This document shows, piece after piece, positions 6,850 to 9,858 of a stretch of 9,858 bases of DNA. A program made the position numbers and the translations under genes. The first letter of the stretch is position 1, and every line of letters begins with the position of its first letter. Source of the DNA: Megamonas sp. UBA1792. Lineage in GTDB: Bacteria; Bacillota_C; Negativicutes; Selenomonadales; Selenomonadaceae. Where the stretch lies: positions 1-9,858 of the forward strand of contig DCFY01000133.1 in assembly GCA_002315155.1 (NCBI GenBank), given 5' to 3'. A model generated the notes under the pieces. It had not been told where the DNA came from. It searched no databases and worked only from the letters and a program-made list of their open reading frames with translations.

Positions 6850-6858
6850 CCTTGCAAA

Positions 6859-6897
6859 AAAAGAGCCATTGCATTTATACTTTGCAATGACTCTTTT
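6859..6897. terminator. Bidirectional terminator between cobT and the fakA-like gene
   Basis: The left arm AAAAGAG-C-CATTGCA (6859-6873) pairs with TGCAATG-A-CTCTTTT (6883-6897) around a 9-base loop, with one C/A mismatch. An A-run on the left and TTTT on the right give a U-tail on both strands. It fills nearly the whole 49-base gap between the convergent stop codons. Confidence 0.9.
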
Positions 6898-6898
6898 G

Positions 6899-8194
6899 CT
6901 ATTCTTCTTTAATCGCTTCACGCATATTCTTTATATTTTCCGTTATCACTGCATCATTTTTATAGGCATCCAGTGCTTTTACCTGACCCTGCACATCCGT
7001 GCTTGCAACAATTTCCACCCTTTTCCCAAGGATGCGCTTTACTTGATACATAACAAGTCGCAGACTCTTGCTGTTTGGTAAAATGATGTACCGCTCTGCA
7101 AGATCACTGTGTACTGCATTGATAAAGTCCCCAACGGACGGACTTGCACCCTCATTGCCTTCAACAATAACATTTGCTCCAAGATTCTGCAGTTTCTCTG
7201 CCATGTCCTGATCTTCTGCTACAGCAAGCACAACAACTGCAGCGGGTGTCTTGTCCAACACACGCGATTCATGCGGCTCTGCCATATTGTCCAATTTAAT
7301 ATCCTGCAAAGAACCCCACCCAACAGCTTGTTCCAGTACAAGACCCGGATGATCCGTATGAAGATGTAGCTGCAAGTCATGATTGTTTCTCATGACAACA
7401 ACAAGATTACCATATTCCTGCAGAACAGCCTCCACTTCAGCCGGCCTTGCCTTAGAATCTTCCGCTGTAAGTGTAAGACAATATGGTCGTACAATATCCT
7501 TATGTGGATCTGGCAGCTTCTGTGCCTCCATCCTGAATCCCGGTGAAAAGCTCAATGCCGGTGAAACAAAGTTTCCATCAAGACCACGCAGACATCCCTT
7601 CAGAAATACAAGCATCGCTACAGCCCCGGCATCTGCAGCACTGTCGGGCTTTGCCATTTTTTCCATTGCCCCTTCGCCTGACCGAATCGCTACGATCAGT
7701 ATTTCCGAAATTGGCAGATTTGCCCTTACTGCATTGTATGCACCCTTAGCCACAGCTTTTGCCACCATAATAATTGGCCGCTCCTGTTCATCCGGAATCG
7801 TACGCTGTGCATAAAGAATCCCATACTGAAAAGACTTGCCAAACTCAGAAGATGTCGCATCCTGCTTGCCTGCAAGTCCCTTTGCCAATCCGCGGAAGAT
7901 CTGCGACAAAATGACTCCTGCATTGCCACGGGCACCAAGGATCGCTGCATTTGCCACGCTGCGGGAAAGCCCGCCGATGCTCTCATTGCGTTTGTCAGAC
8001 AGCGGAAGCACCGCTGCCCCCATCGTCCGTAAAATATTTGTTCCCGGTACACCACTATCCGACAAGGACGTTGCATTGAGCTGATTTATATTTTCATATT
8101 CCAGCAGGAATTCACTATATGCTCCCGTAATCATTCGTTTGAAATCACTGCCTGTAATAACTTCTTTATTTCCTGTCATCTTTACCACATCCAA
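6899..8194 (-). CDS. Shortened, degenerate FakA/YloV-like protein (DhaL/DAK2 domain)
   Basis: This 431-residue relative of the fatty acid kinase subunit FakA has three recognisable parts: a DhaL/DAK2 domain (about 10-205, with LGARGNAGVILSQIFRG at 87-102), a middle domain ending in LHLHTDHPG (276-284, His277 and His279) and LDNM (301-304), and the first part of the C-terminal EDD-like domain (about 318-425: ASPSVGDFINAV, ILPNSKSLR). In FakA the DhaL loop reads VPDGDTGTN and its aspartates bind magnesium-ATP; here it reads LSDSGVPGTN, so both are replaced (Ser47 and Val49). FakA has about 550 residues, so over 100 C-terminal residues are absent. The start is TTG at 8194, chosen for AGAGGG 6 bases upstream; an ATG at codon 6 is the alternative. 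Kinase activity is doubtful, and a regulatory or altered role is inference. Confidence 0.82.
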   Translation of the reverse strand: MDVVKMTGNKEVITGSDFKRMITGAYSEFLLEYENINQLNATSLSDSGVPGTNILRTMGAAVLPLSDKRNESIGGLSRSVANAAILGARGNAGVILSQIFRGLAKGLAGKQDATSSEFGKSFQYGILYAQRTIPDEQERPIIMVAKAVAKGAYNAVRANLPISEILIVAIRSGEGAMEKMAKPDSAADAGAVAMLVFLKGCLRGLDGNFVSPALSFSPGFRMEAQKLPDPHKDIVRPYCLTLTAEDSKARPAEVEAVLQEYGNLVVVMRNNHDLQLHLHTDHPGLVLEQAVGWGSLQDIKLDNMAEPHESRVLDKTPAAVVVLAVAEDQDMAEKLQNLGANVIVEGNEGASPSVGDFINAVHSDLAERYIILPNSKSLRLVMYQVKRILGKRVEIVASTDVQGQVKALDAYKNDAVITENIKNMREAIKEE

Positions 8195-8221
8195 TCTTTA
8201 CCCTCTATATTATACACCTCT

Positions 8222-8250
8222 ATTGTACTAAATATTCCGGCTAAAATCCA
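8222..8250 (-). promoter_or_regulatory. Weak candidate promoter of the fakA-like gene
   Basis: The minus strand reads TGGATT (8250-8245), a 17-base spacer and TACAAT (8227-8222). A better-looking TATAAT at 8214-8209 has no -35 and would start transcription too close to the ribosome binding site. The rest of the 171-base gap between the divergent genes (8195-8365) holds no clear promoter for the plus-strand gene and no other recognised site. Confidence 0.35.
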
Positions 8251-8365
8251 CCGCCAGCAAAATTACTTTATCATTCCTATATATTTTTTATAAATGAGAA
8301 AGGATTCTTCTAATGAATTCGCGAAATAATACTATTAACCTCTATTTAAAAGTAAGGAGATTTTT

Positions 8366-9858
8366 ATGTCTGCAAAAAGAAATAACCATTACAAAAGATC
8401 CGGCCGTATAGCCGATACCGTACATACTACAACACCAGTTTCGCAGTCAAAGCAGCAGCCTGATAATGCTGCTGTCGCTGCAACGACAGCGCCTGCCATC
8501 ACAACACCAGAGGTACACAAGGATCTGCTCTTCGCTCTTGATATTGGCACACGCAGTGTCATTGGCATTGTCGCTGAACAGACAGACAAAGGCCTCAAAA
8601 TCATTGCGACCGAGCGTCAGGAACACAAGACACGTGCCATGCTCGATGGTCAGATTCATGATGTCCCACAAGTCGCTGCCATTCTGGAAAGCGTCAAAAA
8701 ATCGCTTGAACAAAAAGTTGGTCCACTAAAGCATGCTGCAGTAGCTGCTGCCGGACGCGCCCTCTATACGATGACAGCAGACGCTACACTTGAAACTGGC
8801 GGCATTATTACAGCTGCTCAGGAACGTGATCTTGACTTTGCCGGGGTTCAGGCCGCACAGCATAAGCTTGCATCCTCAAACACAATTGATGATCCAACAC
8901 TTTACTATTGCGTTGGCTATAGTACCGTAAAATATACATTAGACGGCACACAACTCAAGACACTTGTTGGCCAGCGCGGCAAAACCGCAGTAACAACCGT
9001 CATTGCAACTTTTTTACCACGTCAGGTCATCGACTCCATGCAGTCAGCCCTGCGCGCGGCTCAGCTCGATATGCGAGCACTCACACTTGAACCAATTGCT
9101 GCTATTAACGTACTCATTCCGCCGACCATGCGCCACCTCAACCTTGTACTCGTTGATATCGGTGCAGGTACCTCTGACGTTGCCATTACGAAAAATGGTT
9201 CTGTCATTGCCTATGGAATGGTTCCACTAGCTGGCGATGAAATCACCGAGGCAATTTCCCAGCAATACTTGCTTGATTTCAATATTGCAGAACAGGTAAA
9301 ACGTGATATAGCCAATGGTCAGGAAGCAAACTTCTGTGACATTCTCGGCATAGCCTACAGTCTTTCCAGTGAAAAAGTTATTGATACAATTCTGCCAAAT
9401 GTCACAACACTTGCCGATGCAATTGGCAAACAAATCCTTGCATTAAACGGCACACCACCACAAGCTGTACTTCTTGTCGGTGGTGGATCACTCACACCCC
9501 GTCTGCCAGAGCTTGTTGCTAAATCACTTAATCTGCCAAGCAATCGTGTTGCTGTACGCCGTCCTGAAGCCGTCGATGGTATCGAACTTATACCACCGGA
9601 TCTCTGCTCCCCGGATGCCGTTACACCACTGGGTATTCTAAAGATTGCTTCAATTAACACGCTTCACTTCCTCTCCGTTTTTGTAAACAATGAAGAATAC
9701 AGTCTCTTCAACTTCCGGGAACTCACGCTTTCCGATGCACTGCTTAATGCTGGTATCAGCCTCAGAAAGTTCAACGGTCATCCTGGGCTTGGTCTTATGC
9801 TTACGGTAAATGGTAAGAAAAAATTCATTCCCGGTACCATGGGAACATTGGCAAAGCT
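8366..9858 (+). CDS. FtsA-like actin-fold ATPase with N-terminal extension (partial, runs off right edge)
   Basis: The frame is open for 497 codons to the window end. The ATG follows a strong AAGGAGA site at 5 bases. Residues 1-50 are a basic then Thr/Ala/Gln/Pro-rich extension. The actin/FtsA fold follows: phosphate-1 motif FALDIGTRSVIGIV (56-69), the FtsA-type 1C-like region (about 85-165), phosphate-2 motif LVDIGAGTSDVAI (262-274), and adenosine motif AVLLVGGGSLTPRLPE (367-382). FtsA proper begins almost directly with the phosphate-1 strand and ends near 420 residues with a membrane-binding helix. Here the sequence continues past residue 430 into a region I do not recognise (IPGTMG near 488-493). 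It is probably a paralogue of FtsA and not FtsA itself, since no ftsZ or division genes are adjacent. A PilM-like role is possible. Confidence 0.8.
   Translation, partial: MSAKRNNHYKRSGRIADTVHTTTPVSQSKQQPDNAAVAATTAPAITTPEVHKDLLFALDIGTRSVIGIVAEQTDKGLKIIATERQEHKTRAMLDGQIHDVPQVAAILESVKKSLEQKVGPLKHAAVAAAGRALYTMTADATLETGGIITAAQERDLDFAGVQAAQHKLASSNTIDDPTLYYCVGYSTVKYTLDGTQLKTLVGQRGKTAVTTVIATFLPRQVIDSMQSALRAAQLDMRALTLEPIAAINVLIPPTMRHLNLVLVDIGAGTSDVAITKNGSVIAYGMVPLAGDEITEAISQQYLLDFNIAEQVKRDIANGQEANFCDILGIAYSLSSEKVIDTILPNVTTLADAIGKQILALNGTPPQAVLLVGGGSLTPRLPELVAKSLNLPSNRVAVRRPEAVDGIELIPPDLCSPDAVTPLGILKIASINTLHFLSVFVNNEEYSLFNFRELTLSDALLNAGISLRKFNGHPGLGLMLTVNGKKKFIPGTMGTLAK

Noticed and set aside
8295..8330. 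Eleven-codon open frame (ATG to TAA) in the gap before the FtsA-like gene
   Set aside because: It has no ribosome binding site and no resemblance to known leader peptides; an 11-codon frame is expected by chance.

Overview
The window looks like chromosomal DNA from a low-to-mid GC member of the Firmicutes (Bacillota). The walJ-htrA-rlmH order, strong AGGAGG-type ribosome binding sites, sigma-A-like promoters and A/T-flanked hairpin terminators all point that way. A CobT-type enzyme carrying a second, degenerate CobT-like half recalls the ArsA/ArsB pair of Sporomusa, so a Negativicutes host is my best guess, but that is inference. I see no insertion sequence, phage gene, CRISPR array, tRNA or rRNA.

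Layout, left to right. On the minus strand, from 2543 down to 1, lie a PerR-like Fur-family regulator with its own promoter and terminator, then a tight three-gene unit: walJ (metallo-beta-lactamase fold), htrA (PDZ serine protease with a possible lipoprotein signal) and the first codons of rlmH. The sensor-kinase pair WalRK that usually heads this operon is not next to it, yet an exact WalR-type direct repeat, TGTAAA-N5-TGTAAA, sits just upstream of walJ.

Divergently on the plus strand, tex (a transcription accessory factor that binds nucleic acid) is followed after 7 bases by a 636-residue CobT-family protein. The first half of this protein is a complete nicotinate-nucleotide:base phosphoribosyltransferase, which activates the lower ligand of cobamides. 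The second half is a decayed copy of the same fold lacking the catalytic glutamates. A hairpin that can terminate on both strands separates it from the next, convergent gene.

That convergent gene (minus strand) is a shortened relative of the fatty acid kinase subunit FakA/YloV that has lost the metal-binding aspartates of its DhaL domain. Divergent from it is an actin-fold, FtsA-like protein with an N-terminal extension. It is still open at the right edge.

The points that most deserve follow-up are the CobT/pseudo-CobT fusion, the WalR box on a walJ-htrA unit that lies away from walRK, and the degenerate FakA-like protein.
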